64,000 nucleotides of DNA from Leptasterias polaris (taxonomy: Eukaryota; Echinodermata; Asteroidea; Forcipulatida; Asteriidae), in contig JAZGTN010000051.1 in assembly GCA_037783415.1 (NCBI GenBank), forward strand, positions 558,001 through 622,000, written 5' to 3'. A program made the position numbers and the translations under genes. Positions within the stretch are counted from its first letter, which is position 1; every line of letters begins with the position of its first letter. Under the pieces are notes generated by a model. It had not been told where the DNA came from. It saw only the letters and a program-made list of their open reading frames with translations, and did not search any database. Below are positions 46,577 to 57,690 of this stretch, in pieces.

Positions 46577-47965
46577 ATGTTAGATTGATATAAATAAATT
46601 TGAAATGTAAATGTTGGTTGTTTCAGAAGGTGTTTACCTTGTATGCAGTTTTCTATAAAAATTTTACTTAAAATTTTGTTCATGGAACAGATGGTTACTC
46701 GTGTAACCGACCGTTTCAGAAACAGTTACACGCTTACAAAAAATAACCGTAAATGCGCAGGCTTATACGTAAGCACAGGCTTAATAGCTTGGTTAATGCT
46801 GTTGTATTAAAATTGTAATTGTAACAAATTGTGTGCCCTTTCATACCGATCGAGTATAAAATTCTTGTTAGGCTAAAAAAAGTAAATTTATATGGGATAT
46901 GAGTTGATTGTTATTTTTGGCTCTTCACCCCAAATCCAACACTGACCATATAGCCCATGGAAAAGGTAATTTCTCTTCACCTTTCCCCAATCAGCTCTTT
47001 TTATTGCCGTATTGCCATAAATTTTGGTTTGCGCCACATTGTGATTTTTCGAAGTAATGCGTTTGCATAAGGAACCTTAAAAATGTGGTTTTCCGACGAA
47101 CGGGTTTCCCAGCGCAAAGAAGTCGCACCGGCTGATCGCCCAAAAACCCAGGCGGTTTTTGTCTATGCGTTCACGCTGAATCTGAATAACGACCTGAGCG
47201 GTTTTCCTCTCGACGCGCTGAGATCAAGAATTCTTCTCGATTCTTGTGAATGAACGTAAACTTGTGTCAGTCTGCGACAGTAATGGATCTCTATGTATAT
47301 TCTACAAAAAACGCAATAACACGGGTCATAAATGGGTCGCGGACTTGAACGAGTTTAGAATTTGACTCCTTTCCGTAAATAAACACATATCAAATTCTAG
47401 GCAGAGTACCCAAGGCGTTAAATTTGCCTGAACATTTGGTTTTTCTACTGACAATGTTTTTATAAGTTTTGATGCTTTTAAACTGACCGTCAATAAAATA
47501 TTTTTTTGTTTTAAGAAACATTTGTGTAATCTAGGACGTTAAATTTGAGCTTAATTGAAAAATCTTGTTTCTAGAAGTCGGATTTGTTTTCACTATCTCC
47601 ATGTGTTTTGTACACGGGCGAAAACGCGCAATAAATGACGTCATTGTGACGTCGTCCGTAATTTTAGGCCGGAAGGCACATATACAGTATTCCAGGAGTC
47701 TAAAACTGAAAAACTGAAAAAAGTTTGACGATCGGGGGTATACTTTTTGAGATATGGTGCTAACAAGGTTGGCTAATTAAATATTCACCTTGCTGTTAAG
47801 TGGCTAATTAATTAAGAATTTTAACATTTATCACATTTAGAGTTAAGTTTATGTACTTAGCTTCAATTTGGTATAGGATTTAACTCTTTCATATTGACGC
47901 TCTAGGATATTAGGTGCAATTGCTATGGGATTTAGGTGGAAACAAATGTATAATAAAAATAATAG

Positions 47966-48126
47966 AAATCTCGACGAAAGCAATAGCTGTTCCGACAGTA
48001 AGTCGGAACAGCTAAAAATAAAAATCTCGACGAAAACAATAGCTGTTCCGACTATATTGGAACAGCTAATAATACAAATCTCGACGAAAACAATAGCTGT
48101 TCCGACTATATCGGAACAGCTAATAA
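47966..48126. repeat. Array of three hairpin units (family B)
   Basis: Units of about 53-56 bp: AAATCTCGACGAAA(A/G)CAAT, then AGCTGTTCCGAC, a 4-5 nt loop and the complementary arm ..CGGAACAGCT. The first unit has a 12-bp perfect stem and the others have slightly shortened stems (TATATTGG, TATATCGG). It takes the same position in family B as the 43-bp arrays do in family A. Confidence 0.85.
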
Positions 48127-48449
48127 TGACGTACACTATGAACAGCATTTGTAACTTGAAAATGACATCCATGCGATGAGGGAATAAAGTTTAGGTCGAC
48201 TTGGTGCACGGCGGATAAACAGTGCACTTATCGTTGTACGCAAAGCACATGGCCGCGAGGCGCAATCTCAAAGTCTCACTATCATAAAGAAAACGGAAAA
48301 ATTTAAATAATAAAAACACAGCGAGGACGCTTACATTCAGTTCTGTGGAGTCGAAACAAGATGTTCACAAAGTCCAGAAGAAGTTCTTTAAAAAGTGTAG
48401 ATACAATGGGGATATCGGCAATAGTAAACTGGTGTGATGCATGAGATAT

Positions 48450-48622
48450 CAAACCACGAGAGTGAAACATGTAATTTTGAGCAGCAGGTTCACTCAAGTG
48501 GCATTGGGCATTTGTCTTTCCGAAAAGAAGAAAACCAAAGCAATTGGGCAGGGACTGAACGCCCAACGCATCAATGTTCGAACCTGTGTTCACAGAGGTT
48601 AGAAACCACTGAGCCAACCTGA
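48450..48622 (-). repeat. tRNA-derived SINE head
   Basis: On the minus strand, GGTTGGCTCAGTGGTTTCTA resembles an A box and GGTTCGAACATTG a B box, about 30 nt apart. A body shared with 52600-52690 follows. It differs from the SINE at 37.5 kb. The sequence does not fold into a convincing tRNA. Confidence 0.5.
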
Positions 48623-50318
48623 ATGCTCAATCATATTCAATTCAGAGACTTAGATGGGGGATGGGGGGGGGGGGGGGGGTTACAATCTGGTAAATGTGTG
48701 CATGGTTTTAATGGGTAAAGGTATTAGTCTTTGTATTTTATAAATATCTTTTATGTCAAAATTTAAATTGAAGATGTCAAAAGTTTTAGTGTTTGGTGGT
48801 AAAAGTTGAATTATTTGGTTCTTCATTCTATTTATTTGAATTTTGCTTGATACGTGTTGGTATTTGTTTGTGTTGAATAAACAGTTCCAAATTAGAAATT
48901 TAGGTTGATAATGACTGTTCAGAAGAGCTAAGTGATGTAAGTTGTTGATTCAGGTTTGTGGTGCAATTTTCCAATAGATAGAGTCCTTTTGAATTTGAAA
49001 ACAACAAAAACATAAAAAATCACAGCCTCTTAAATCACGTTAAAATGGTCAACATGTTTATTTGTTGATACTCTCAGCAGAGCGAAATTTGAAGCATTAC
49101 GTTTTTGGATGTCGGGTTGTTACATTCCACACCACTTCTTTTTTCATCGGCCAACATGGTAAAATTCCACACCTTTTGATTGAGGATCATGTAAATTTAT
49201 GAATCAACTAAAATGTCCGTTAAGCGAGAATACAAACCAATGACATCACACTTTGAATAGTCACTTTACAGCATTTTCATTGAATAGTTCCTATAGACTC
49301 ATGATGGTGCATTCAATAAATATCGCTGTTTAAAAAAGTGGTTACCTTTGAGGAGTTGTTTTAAAAGAGGCTCTCTTAAACCAAAACATTTGTACGATAT
49401 TTTTGTGATTTTAAAAAGGATTTGGAAAAAGAGTAATGGTATATAAATAATCTTAATGACTCAATTCACCCTGCGAGGTTAATGATATACATTGATACTA
49501 CTCGTCTGCAGGGTAGCTTCTGTCGACACTCAACAGGAAAGAGCACTGTTTGCCCTAAATAAAAACACATTTGTACACCTTTTTGAAATCTTTTTTTTTC
49601 AAATGATCTTCGGGTATCAATCATTTGAAAAAAAATCTTCCCTATTTTCATCTCGGGAGGCTATAACTGGGAAGGGCTTCCACACAACTCAATACTAGTT
49701 TACTAACGCGACCCGTAGCGAGGCTGATAAACAGGTCACACTTATTTTGAGTTTGTAGACGGCTGTTTTGTCTTTGGCCTGTAAAATTCACTCATCGAGA
49801 ATGTTTTAATTCCCGCTCTTTGTCGACTGTTATAGATTGCTTCATCGGAGCAATATTTCTTGAGTAGGATATTGGTAAGGTTGATGCAGGATTGTCATTA
49901 ACTAATTCAATAAATGTACAGTCAGAGGAGTCCTCATCTTTTTATGTCACTGTTTAACAATCTTGAGTCAAATTGGACATTTATTAGTCATCAGAACTTC
50001 TGTTTTTACCTGAAAGCTCAATACACCTGTTAAAACACAACTCATGCCTTGGATGCCGGTTACAAGTCTCAACGATTGAGCAAGACACGGTTTGTCATTC
50101 AGTTGTTGCGCCATTTCTAAACAGTGAAGTCCATTACAAAACAAGATTTAGGCCGCAATCTTGAATTGCTATAATTATCACAAAGCCAAAAGATTATTAT
50201 TATTATTATTTTTTTGCGGCAGGGAATTCTAAAGGCAGATTTAAATATGAGGCTTACTGTGTACTGCATTCTTTGAAGCTGAAAGGAAAAACTGTGTGCG
50301 TCACAGCAATTGACGTAC

Positions 50319-50681
50319 TTAAAGGTATTATACAGGATTGGCAGAGCTGACAACATAATCACAGACAGTGTTCATGTTTTGTGTAATCAACCACATACAT
50401 GAAATAACAAACCTGTGAAAATTTGAGCTCAATTGGTCATCGAGGTCACGAGAAAATAGTGAAAAGAGACCTTATGTGTTTTCTGTTTTTCAAACATCGA
50501 GTTTATTATCGCGCGCGATAAAAACTATTGTTTTACTCATTTCTCAGAAACGATAGCATTTTAGGCAGAAATATTTTAAGGAACCCTTTCTACCATTACT
50601 TACTTTAAATCATGTAAGTTATGTGTGAATCTGTGAACATTTGTGTTTTTCGATCTTACCAATAGTGTACAGGGCCTTTAA
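50319..50681. mobile_element. TTAA-flanked MITE with central palindrome, copy 1
   Basis: It runs from TTAAAGGTATTATACA to ACCAATAGTGTACAGGGCCTTTAA-type ends. The body carries CATGAAATAACAAACCTGTG, a stretch I recall as repetitive in several marine deuterostomes. The central palindrome is TATCGCGCGCGATA (about 50507-50520). The matching copy is at 54955-55312. Confidence 0.65.
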
Positions 50682-50999
50682 ACCATCCATAACAAAGTCC
50701 TTTTATATAGCAATCACTAGTGAAAAAAAAATCGATATCGACCACGCAAAAAAGGTGAATGGAATGAGCTAAGGAGCTTTGACGAGGAGCAGTATTATTT
50801 TGCATATAACAAACAAATTGGAACCACGATTGAATCTACAGGTAAGGTTAATCTTGGAAGTAAAACAGTATTCACTTGTACCAGAACAGTGAGTGCCGCT
50901 TTTGGTCTTACAGTGCAAAACTCATAGCAACAAACAGTTATTTAGTTCGACACTGAAAAACTGCGTTAATGATATTGACGAACTTCATGTCAACAAACT

Positions 51000-51159
51000 T
51001 TGCACATCATAGTTTGAAGCCAACTTGTAGTTAAGACCAGTTCTTGTTAGCCATAAGTTATACTTAAAACACGCTGTGGTAATTTCAAACTAGTTGAAAC
51101 AAGCTGATAAACATATTTTTTGGTTTGTTTGTTTGTTGCTCATTATCGACATGCCGACA
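51000..51159 (+). promoter_or_regulatory. Upstream region of C-type lectin 2
   Basis: This intact version of the conserved lectin 5' block contains TTAAGACCAGTTCTTGTTAG, CCATAAGTTATACTT and GTAATTTCAAACTAGTTGAA, then AGCTGATAAACA, ending 30-50 bp before the ATG. It is the reference for the split block at the 57-kb locus. Confidence 0.55.
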
Positions 51160-51891
51160 ATGTTTTCTCACGCGAGCATTTTCTTCATTGGTGTTTATGT
51201 TTTCGTTGGGGCCTTTGGAGCTATGTGTCCTCCCGGCTGGTCGACTTGGCAGGATTCGTGCTACATCTTACTGCAGGAGAAGATGAACTGGTCAGATGGT
51301 TTGAGGGCTTGTGATCGACCAGGGGGAAACATGATTATCCCGAACACGAAAAGTCAACACGATTTCATTTGGGAAACTATGAGCCCACTGATGAAAGAAT
51401 TTGATTCAACATCTGAAGAGAACGTGGAACTGTGGATTGGGTGTAAAGATAATGATAATGACACATACGTAGCTTGCTTCAGCCGAAGTGGTTTGACCAA
51501 CTATACAAACTGGGCTAAAGACAACGTGTTGAATACAGGGGAAGACTGTATCAAAATGTCTGAGAAATACGATGGTAAGTGGGGAGACGATGAGTGCACT
51601 CATCAAAAATTCGTTGTTTGTGAGATGGTACGGGTCTCTCGTCGCCTGAACAGCTTGACGGCTGATGCTGGCGGTCGCTTCGTACCGCAGTGTCTGCTCA
51701 ACCATGGGATAAAGAACCTTGAGGCCAAGGGAGTCATTGGGTGTGGTCAGGCATGCTGGGCAGAGCCTCGATGCCACTCCTTCAATCTTATGCAACAGGG
51801 TGAGATTTGTCAGCTTAACAACGCTACAAGCAGCGAGGTTGAAACCATTGATCAACAATTCGTGGACGGTTGTTATTTCTTCAGCCTATAA
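51160..51891 (+). CDS. C-type lectin 2 with PAN/apple-like tail, secreted
   Basis: I chose ATG 51160 because paralogues start at the same point (MFSHASIFF). In-frame ATGs lie upstream at 51151 and 51094. A signal peptide (to about residue 21) is followed by a lectin domain from MCPPGWSTWQDSCY to VVCEM. WGD is kept, but the EPN position reads VLN within DNVLNTGEDC, so the sugar preference probably differs or is lost. Unlike its neighbours, the frame continues after GGRF into about 65 residues with six cysteines (CLLN, GCGQACW, RCHSF, CQLNN, GCYFF). That matches a PAN/apple-type module, usually a protein- or sugar-binding extracellular domain. A single exon covers the whole frame. It is probably the most complete member of the cluster. 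Confidence 0.85.
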   Translation: MFSHASIFFIGVYVFVGAFGAMCPPGWSTWQDSCYILLQEKMNWSDGLRACDRPGGNMIIPNTKSQHDFIWETMSPLMKEFDSTSEENVELWIGCKDNDNDTYVACFSRSGLTNYTNWAKDNVLNTGEDCIKMSEKYDGKWGDDECTHQKFVVCEMVRVSRRLNSLTADAGGRFVPQCLLNHGIKNLEAKGVIGCGQACWAEPRCHSFNLMQQGEICQLNNATSSEVETIDQQFVDGCYFFSL

Positions 51892-52239
51892 AATTGTCTG
51901 GTATGGTATATATTGTGCTTTGAAACATGAAAAGCAATGTAAATTGATTGGTTCTTGCAGGGTTGTTGTTTGCAGGACGTTTGCGGCCAAAAATTACACA
52001 CACAAAATCAGAAACAAAGAACATAGATCACTTTTTTTTAATTAAAAAAATGCATGTCGTTTATTTTGTGTTTCATGTAATTCAAAATGCCGTTAATCAG
52101 AACCTCGCACATACAACTATTGTCCGATGGTACGTTACGACTAACTTCGGGAAATGGGCAACACGAGGAAACTAAGCACTAATTGACACGATCACGTTTG
52201 ATTTCACTTTCATAAATGCTTTGGTATTGTAAGTAGATA

Positions 52240-55200
52240 ATGATACACACTATCAGCAGCATTCATAACTTGAAAATGACATCCAGGCGATGATAGAGGA
52301 ATGAAGCTTAGGTCGAGTTGGGTGCACAGAGCATACACATTGCACTTATTAGGTTGTACACAAAGCACATGGCCGCGAAGCGCAATCTCATAGTCTCATT
52401 ATCATCCAAAAACGGGATGATAGGAATCATACAAATACAGCTAGAACGTGAACTTTCAGTTTAGGTGATGGAGAACCAAGATGTTTACAAGGTCATGAAG
52501 AAGTTCTTCTTAAAAAGAGTGGATACAATGGGGATATCAGAAACAGATAACTGAATCATGTGACACATGAGATATCAAACCACGAAAGTGAAGCATTAGA
52601 TGAAAATTTGAGCAGCAGGGTGACTCTAGAGGCTTTGGGCATTTTTTTTCCAAACTGAAGAAAACCAAAGCGAATTAGGTAAGGACTGAAATCTAAAATC
52701 TGGTAATTGGGTATTTTCAAAGGATAATTGTAATATTCTTGGTATTTTATAAATATCTTTGATGTAAAAAAATGTAAATTGAAAACGTGAAGTTTTTAGT
52801 GTCTAGAGGTAAAAGTTGAATTGTTTGGTAACGCATTGTATTTCTTGGGATTTTGCTTGATATTTGTTCCTTAATTGTTGAGTTGAATAAGTAATTCTTG
52901 AATTTTAGGTTAATAATGATTGTTATTCAGAACAGCGTGATTTTCGGTGTTAATTCATGAGTGTGATGCAATTTTCCATTAGTTTGATACCTTTTGAATT
53001 CACAGCCTCTTACAACAAGTCATGGTGAACAAATTTCATTTGTTGATACTCTTTCAGAGTATTGGATTTTGGGTTGCAACATTCCATGCAATTTTGTTTT
53101 GTTTTTTTCGTCAGTCAACTTGGTCAAATTCAACAACGTTTGATTGAACATCATGAAAATTCAGGAATCATCTAAAAACTGCCGGTACACAACAAATATC
53201 CAAACCCATTATTTGAAATGTGACGTCACACTTTGAATCATCACTTAAATTATTTTCATTGAATAGTTCTTAGACTCATGATGGTGCATTCATGTAAAAA
53301 AATAGCGCTGTTTAAAAAATATTTGAGGGGTTGTAATTAAAGTTGCACTCTTTCACAAAAACATGTGTACGAATTTTGTTTGCTTTTAAGAAGAATTTAC
53401 ATCGAGAGTAGTGGTATAATCTTAATGATTTCATCCACCCTGCGATCTTAATGATATAAATTGACACTACTCATCGGCAGGCTGGCACCGTCGACACTCA
53501 ACAGGAAAGAGCACTGTTTGCCCTAAATAAAAACACATTTTTTCATTTTTTGAAATATTTTTGCTATGTCTAAGGATCTGCAGAAATCATTCATTTGAAA
53601 ACAATCTTCCCTTTTTCATAATGGGAGGCTAGAACTAGACAAGGCTTCCACACAACTCAATATCAGCTTAACAACCCAGCCCAAAGTGAGGCTAATATAC
53701 CCGAACCCCTTATTTCGAGTTTTTCAACGGCTGATTGGTCTTCAGCCTGTAAAATTCACTAATTGAGAAGGTTCTAATTCATATTCTTTTGTAGACTGTT
53801 ATTGATTGCGGTATTGGAGCAATTTTTCTTGAGTAGGATATTGGTAAGGTTGATGCAGCACTCAGTGGTCATTGACAAATTGAAATAACGTACAGTCAGA
53901 GGAGTCCTCATCTTTTTATGTCACTTTTAAAAATTGTTTGAGTCCAATTGGACATGTATTAGGCATCAGAATGTGTGTTTTTTTTTTTACAAGTCTCAAC
54001 GATTGTGCAAGACACGGTTTGTCATTCAGTTGTTGTGCCATTTCTAAACAGTGAAGTTCATTTACAAACACGATTTAGGCCGCAACCTCGAGTTGCTTTA
54101 TCACTGCCAGGCAGAGAATTCTAAAGGCGGATTTAAATAAGAGGCTTAATGAGTACTGTATTCTATACAGCTGATGGCAAAAACTGTGTGCACCACAGCA
54201 GTTGACGTTTTAGAAATTCTGTAATCTCGATGTTCTAACTGATATTGTGTTGTAGATATTCTGTACAAAATAACCTTAATAAAGAAGAAGATGTGCTAAA
54301 GATGGTGACAAAATACATACCTGGATGTTGCCTATCTTTTTGTTTAGTTGATTTTAGAAGGCATTTCAAGCTAAGGTTCCCCTTGCTGGTTGACTTCACC
54401 ATTTAAATGGACGAAGAATCGTGTACACATTATGCAGTACCTAGTCATTTACTTACGACAAATTGTGTAAAAATCTTGTCCTTCATAAAAACTGATATAG
54501 TTTTGAACACAGTCTGCACAGATTACTTTTGAGGTACCATAACGAAATGCGGTTGAGACGGTACCATAACAAACACGAGGATGTTTCTTAATTTTCTTAC
54601 TTTTTATTTAGTCATGACACGTTAAGTTGAACGTTTTTCCTGCTATCTGACTTTTTTATGGAAATGGAGAAAACAAAATGCTACAAGTTTTTTTGAAGAA
54701 AATGTCTAAGCACTTTTACGGATACACTAACGGCTTATAATATATAACGAAATCATTGCAACTGTAAGTGGTCAAACAATTATTTACATTTTAATAAATA
54801 AAAACTAGCTTGATCGTACAAAATAAGATAATAATTTGATACACGCACGACCTTCGCGAAATTTGTAAAATGCATTGCCCATCACAATTGCTTCCTTGAA
54901 AAGCTACTTGCATATTAACTGCAAAGCTCTTCTATAGACAAGAATCGTTAGAGGGTGTGTACAACATTGGTAATTGCAAAAGACCTGTATCCACACTTGA
55001 TGTGACTCAACATTATACATGAAATAACAAACCTGTGAAAGTTTCAGCTCAATCGGTCTTCGGAGTCATGAGAAAATAGTGAAAAACCCCATTATATGTT
55101 TTAACTTGTTTTCAAACATCGGACTTTATCCTGCAGGATAAAGACTATTGTTTTACTCATATTTTCTTAAAAACTATTATGGTATTTCAAGCAAAGCTAT

Positions 55201-55440
55201 TTCAAGGGAAGTTTTCCACCATGACCATCTTTATGCCTATACCATGTAAGTTATGTGCAAATCTGTGAACATTTATATTGTTGGTCTTACTAATGTTGTA
55301 CACACGCTTTAAGATAGGAAACATCGATATCAACCAAACAAAAAAAGAGATTGGAACTAGCTAAGGAGCTTTGACGAGGAGCAGTTTTATTTTGCATATT
55401 ATTATTCTAAACACGATCGCAGTTACAAGCTAAGGTTTAA
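52240..55440. repeat. Segmental duplication, copy 2 (upstream of lectin 3)
   Basis: Partner of 48127-50900, longer because of small insertions and lacking most of the tRNA-like head. It ends in a lectin 5' block at 55573-55607. No coding content. Confidence 0.8.
54955..55312. mobile_element. MITE with central palindrome, copy 2
   Basis: It has ends GGTGTGTACAACATTGGTAA and TTACTAATGTTGTACACACG, and the same body as 50319-50681. The central palindrome here is TTTATCCTGCAGGATAAA (about 55125-55142), a different sequence at the same place. Confidence 0.65.
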
Positions 55441-55572
55441 TGGAAGTGAGTCAGTTTATTCACGGGTTTTTGCGTGCAGTTCAAAACTCATGCAATAGAC
55501 ACCTATTTAGCTCGACATTATAGAACTACACGGCAATCTAACTTTGCTCTTCATAGATTGTAGTCAACTGTG

Positions 55573-55607
55573 GTTAAGACCAGTTCTTGTTTGCCACATG
55601 ATATGCA
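55573..55607 (+). promoter_or_regulatory. Orphaned distal half of a lectin 5' block
   Basis: TTAAGACCAGTTCTTGTTTG and CCACATGATATGCA match 51033-51067 upstream of lectin 2. The sequence then stops at the MITE instead of running on to a lectin. The continuation lies in reverse at 57690-57640. Confidence 0.7.
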
Positions 55608-55819
55608 ATAGACGATGTGACCTCTGTTTACATTCAAACCGCCCTCTGTTGACAAGTCTGTTGTCCAAGTCATGTTCCGCCGGGCGAAAAAGACGCGTAG
55701 TCATGGTAATATTGCGTGTACTTTCTAGCTGGCTGTCAAGTACACAAAGGTTTTGCCCGGCGACATGCGCGCGCATCATGTTATGATTTTCAAATGACGT
55801 CAGAGGTCACATCGTCTAT
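55608..55819 (+). mobile_element. 212-bp MITE, copy 1
   Basis: Ends ATAGACGATGTGACCTCTG and CAGAGGTCACATCGTCTAT are perfect 19-bp inverted repeats. TA at both borders suggests a Tc1/mariner-type target. Copy 2 at 57691-57902 is the same length, nearly identical and inverted. The 80-codon frame inside is incidental. Confidence 0.88.
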
Positions 55820-57077
55820 ACCAAATTGAATTAAAAAACACTTACTAAACACTAACTTATAAATCAAAGCAATTCAAGCATTATTGACCCGTCGTAAAGT
55901 AATTTGTTTTAAACAATACTGAACATTAATCTACTACATTCAATATTTTAGTATGATTAAAATTGTATCTGAGAAAGGCTTCAAGCAAGGAGTAAATCTC
56001 AAGCATATGAAGGCAAACAATTCTGTATGGTGGTTTTTGCTTTCATTATTATCTTAAAACTTTGAATACAGATTGAGCACAAACTTTCATAGATTTGTTT
56101 TATTATGCTTATGTTGGGATACACCAAGTAAGGATACTGGTCTTTGTCATTTACCAAAAGTCTACCCTGCCCTTAACACTAATGCAATAAACTGTGCAAG
56201 TCGGTCGTATTCGAGCATTGGGACCAGTTTGAGTGCACTAGTTTGTTTCCTTCGCGCATTAATTACGTGATATTTTTGTATTAAAATAATATACACACCA
56301 TCTAGAAATAATTGTCTATGATTCTACATCACTAAATTACGTAAACAGGTAACCGGTGTGTCCCTTTAAAGCACAATGTACGTGAGACCAAAGACTTGCA
56401 CGGTCTATACCAATTAATACTAAGCCTTACGTTTACGATAAAGCGCTACAAAATGGAATTCTGAAGTACGTTTTAACTGCTATTTAGCAAAGTATATTTT
56501 TCTAATTAATTTTGAATTCCTTATGATTTAACAGTATCACGTGAAAGGTCACCCTACATATATGTTGGGTTCATTTCACTTTAATCTAGTTCCCAGCGGT
56601 CAACTCTACTCCCCGACAGTAGTTGAATAGCAGAAAAGATTCTGTCGATACTTCGCATGACGAGCAGAACTACATTTTACGCGGTGAAAATGTACAATGT
56701 CAAAATGTTCTCATCGAAAAACATTCGATATAAAATGTATAACAATTCGGTATTTTCAAATTAGCCTGTTTACATGAGATGCAATGACTGGGCTAATTTA
56801 AAACCAATGACGTCATATTTAAGGTGCTCTCCTATGACTCTGATATACAGTGATACAATCACAGCAGTTACATGCATTATCCCAAGTCACCCAAAGTCGT
56901 TTTCATGAAGTGTTCTTCCGTAATCGGTAACCAACATGTTGTATTTATGATTCGTGGGGGAATCAACTGAATTTCAAAAGAGCAACGTTTGAGAAATTGC
57001 AGATTCATGTATGATCCTGTACGGATGAAATAATTAGACTTGACCAATATTGCATCAAATGTGTAGAATTGTTTCCA
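55820..57077. other. Inverted 3' flank of lectin 3, no gene seen
   Basis: It lies between MITE copy 1 and the stop codon of lectin 3. AT-rich, with one TGACGTCAT (about 56808) and a GTGTGTCCCTTTAAAG MITE-end-like remnant near 56355. Confidence 0.4.
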
Positions 57078-57614
57078 TTATGGACCGAAGCGACCGTCAT
57101 CATCAGCTGCTACGCAATGCATGCGACGAGACACGGGCATCTCACAAGCAGTAAATTTGATGTCGCTGCACTGACTGTCGCCCCATGTGCCTCCCCATTT
57201 ACCAACCATTCTCACACATTGCTCATTTGGTTCACTTGGTTCCAGATTGGCCCCAGAATGCTCCCAATTCTTGAAGGTAAGATCTCCTTCAACACCCATG
57301 CAAACCAATGACCCGTCATTTTTAAAATCTTCACAGCCAATCCACACTTCGTTTGCAGAGCTTACGTATCTCTCTTCTTTCATCAATGTTTTCATTTCGC
57401 TCCAAATCGAGTTCTGTTCGTTCTTTGTTTCAGGAACCATCATATTGGCCCCTAGCTCGGCACAACTCTTCTTAGCGGCAAACCAAGTCATCCTTTCAGG
57501 CAGTAACATGTAGCAGGAATCTTGCCAAGTCAACCAGCCGGGAGGACACATAGTTCCAAAGGTCTCAACGAAAAACAAAAAACTGATGAAGGAATTTTTC
57601 GCGAGAGAAAACAT
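57078..57614 (-). CDS. C-type lectin 3, secreted, EPN-type, between inverted MITEs
   Basis: The start at 57614 (MFSLAKNSF..) matches the conserved start of the family. An in-frame ATG at 57635 would add seven residues. A leader is followed by one lectin domain from MCPPGWLTWQDSCYML to TACEMP. It keeps the cysteines of lectin 1 and the EPSEPNEQC motif, with WGD after it. The protein is close to lectin 1, most visibly from the NDGSLVCMGVEGDLTF segment to EMP. It ends at GRFGP without a PAN tail. Only about 50 bp of the family 5' block remains upstream (57640-57690) before MITE copy 2. The distal part is stranded at 55573-55607 on the other side of the gene. Confidence 0.85.
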   Translation of the reverse strand: MFSLAKNSFISFLFFVETFGTMCPPGWLTWQDSCYMLLPERMTWFAAKKSCAELGANMMVPETKNEQNSIWSEMKTLMKEERYVSSANEVWIGCEDFKNDGSLVCMGVEGDLTFKNWEHSGANLEPSEPNEQCVRMVGKWGGTWGDSQCSDIKFTACEMPVSRRMHCVAADDDGRFGP

Positions 57615-57639
57615 TGTCGGCGATGTCGATATCATACAA

Positions 57640-57690
57640 AAAGTTTTGTCTTATCTGCTTGCTTCAACTAGTTTGAAATTACTACAACGT
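57640..57690 (-). promoter_or_regulatory. Proximal half of the lectin 3 5' block
   Basis: On the minus strand, ACGTTGTAGTAATTTCAAAC and TAGTTGAAGCAAGCAGATAA match 51070-51118 upstream of lectin 2. It abuts MITE copy 2. Confidence 0.7.

Larger units (their letters stand above)
44392..47965 (-). mobile_element. Family B Helitron-like unit (non-autonomous)
   Basis: The end CTAGACATTAA plus hairpin GTGTTTG/CAAACAC (44403-44420) matches family A in layout. CTAG is followed by T on the minus strand and sits 7 nt from the stem. The body differs from family A. It carries direct repeats (44745-45600 with 46915-47600; about 46000-46170 with 46630-46790) and ends in a TGACGTCA dyad (about 47637) and a hairpin array. 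Two smaller elements are nested inside. No ORF. Confidence 0.6.
48127..50900. repeat. Segmental duplication, copy 1 (upstream of lectin 2)
   Basis: It is collinear with 52240-55440 throughout (AACTTGAAAATGACATCCA, CACATGGCCGCGA, ACTCAACAGGAAAGAGCACT, AGTCAGAGGAGTCCTCATCT, GCTAAGGAGCTTTGACGAGG). No coding content seen. It forms the 5' part of a duplicated unit ending in a lectin gene. Confidence 0.8.

Noticed and set aside
37540..48622. Possible tRNA genes at 37.8 and 48.6 kb
   Set aside because: A and B boxes are present but the sequences do not fold into a cloverleaf, and SINE bodies follow.
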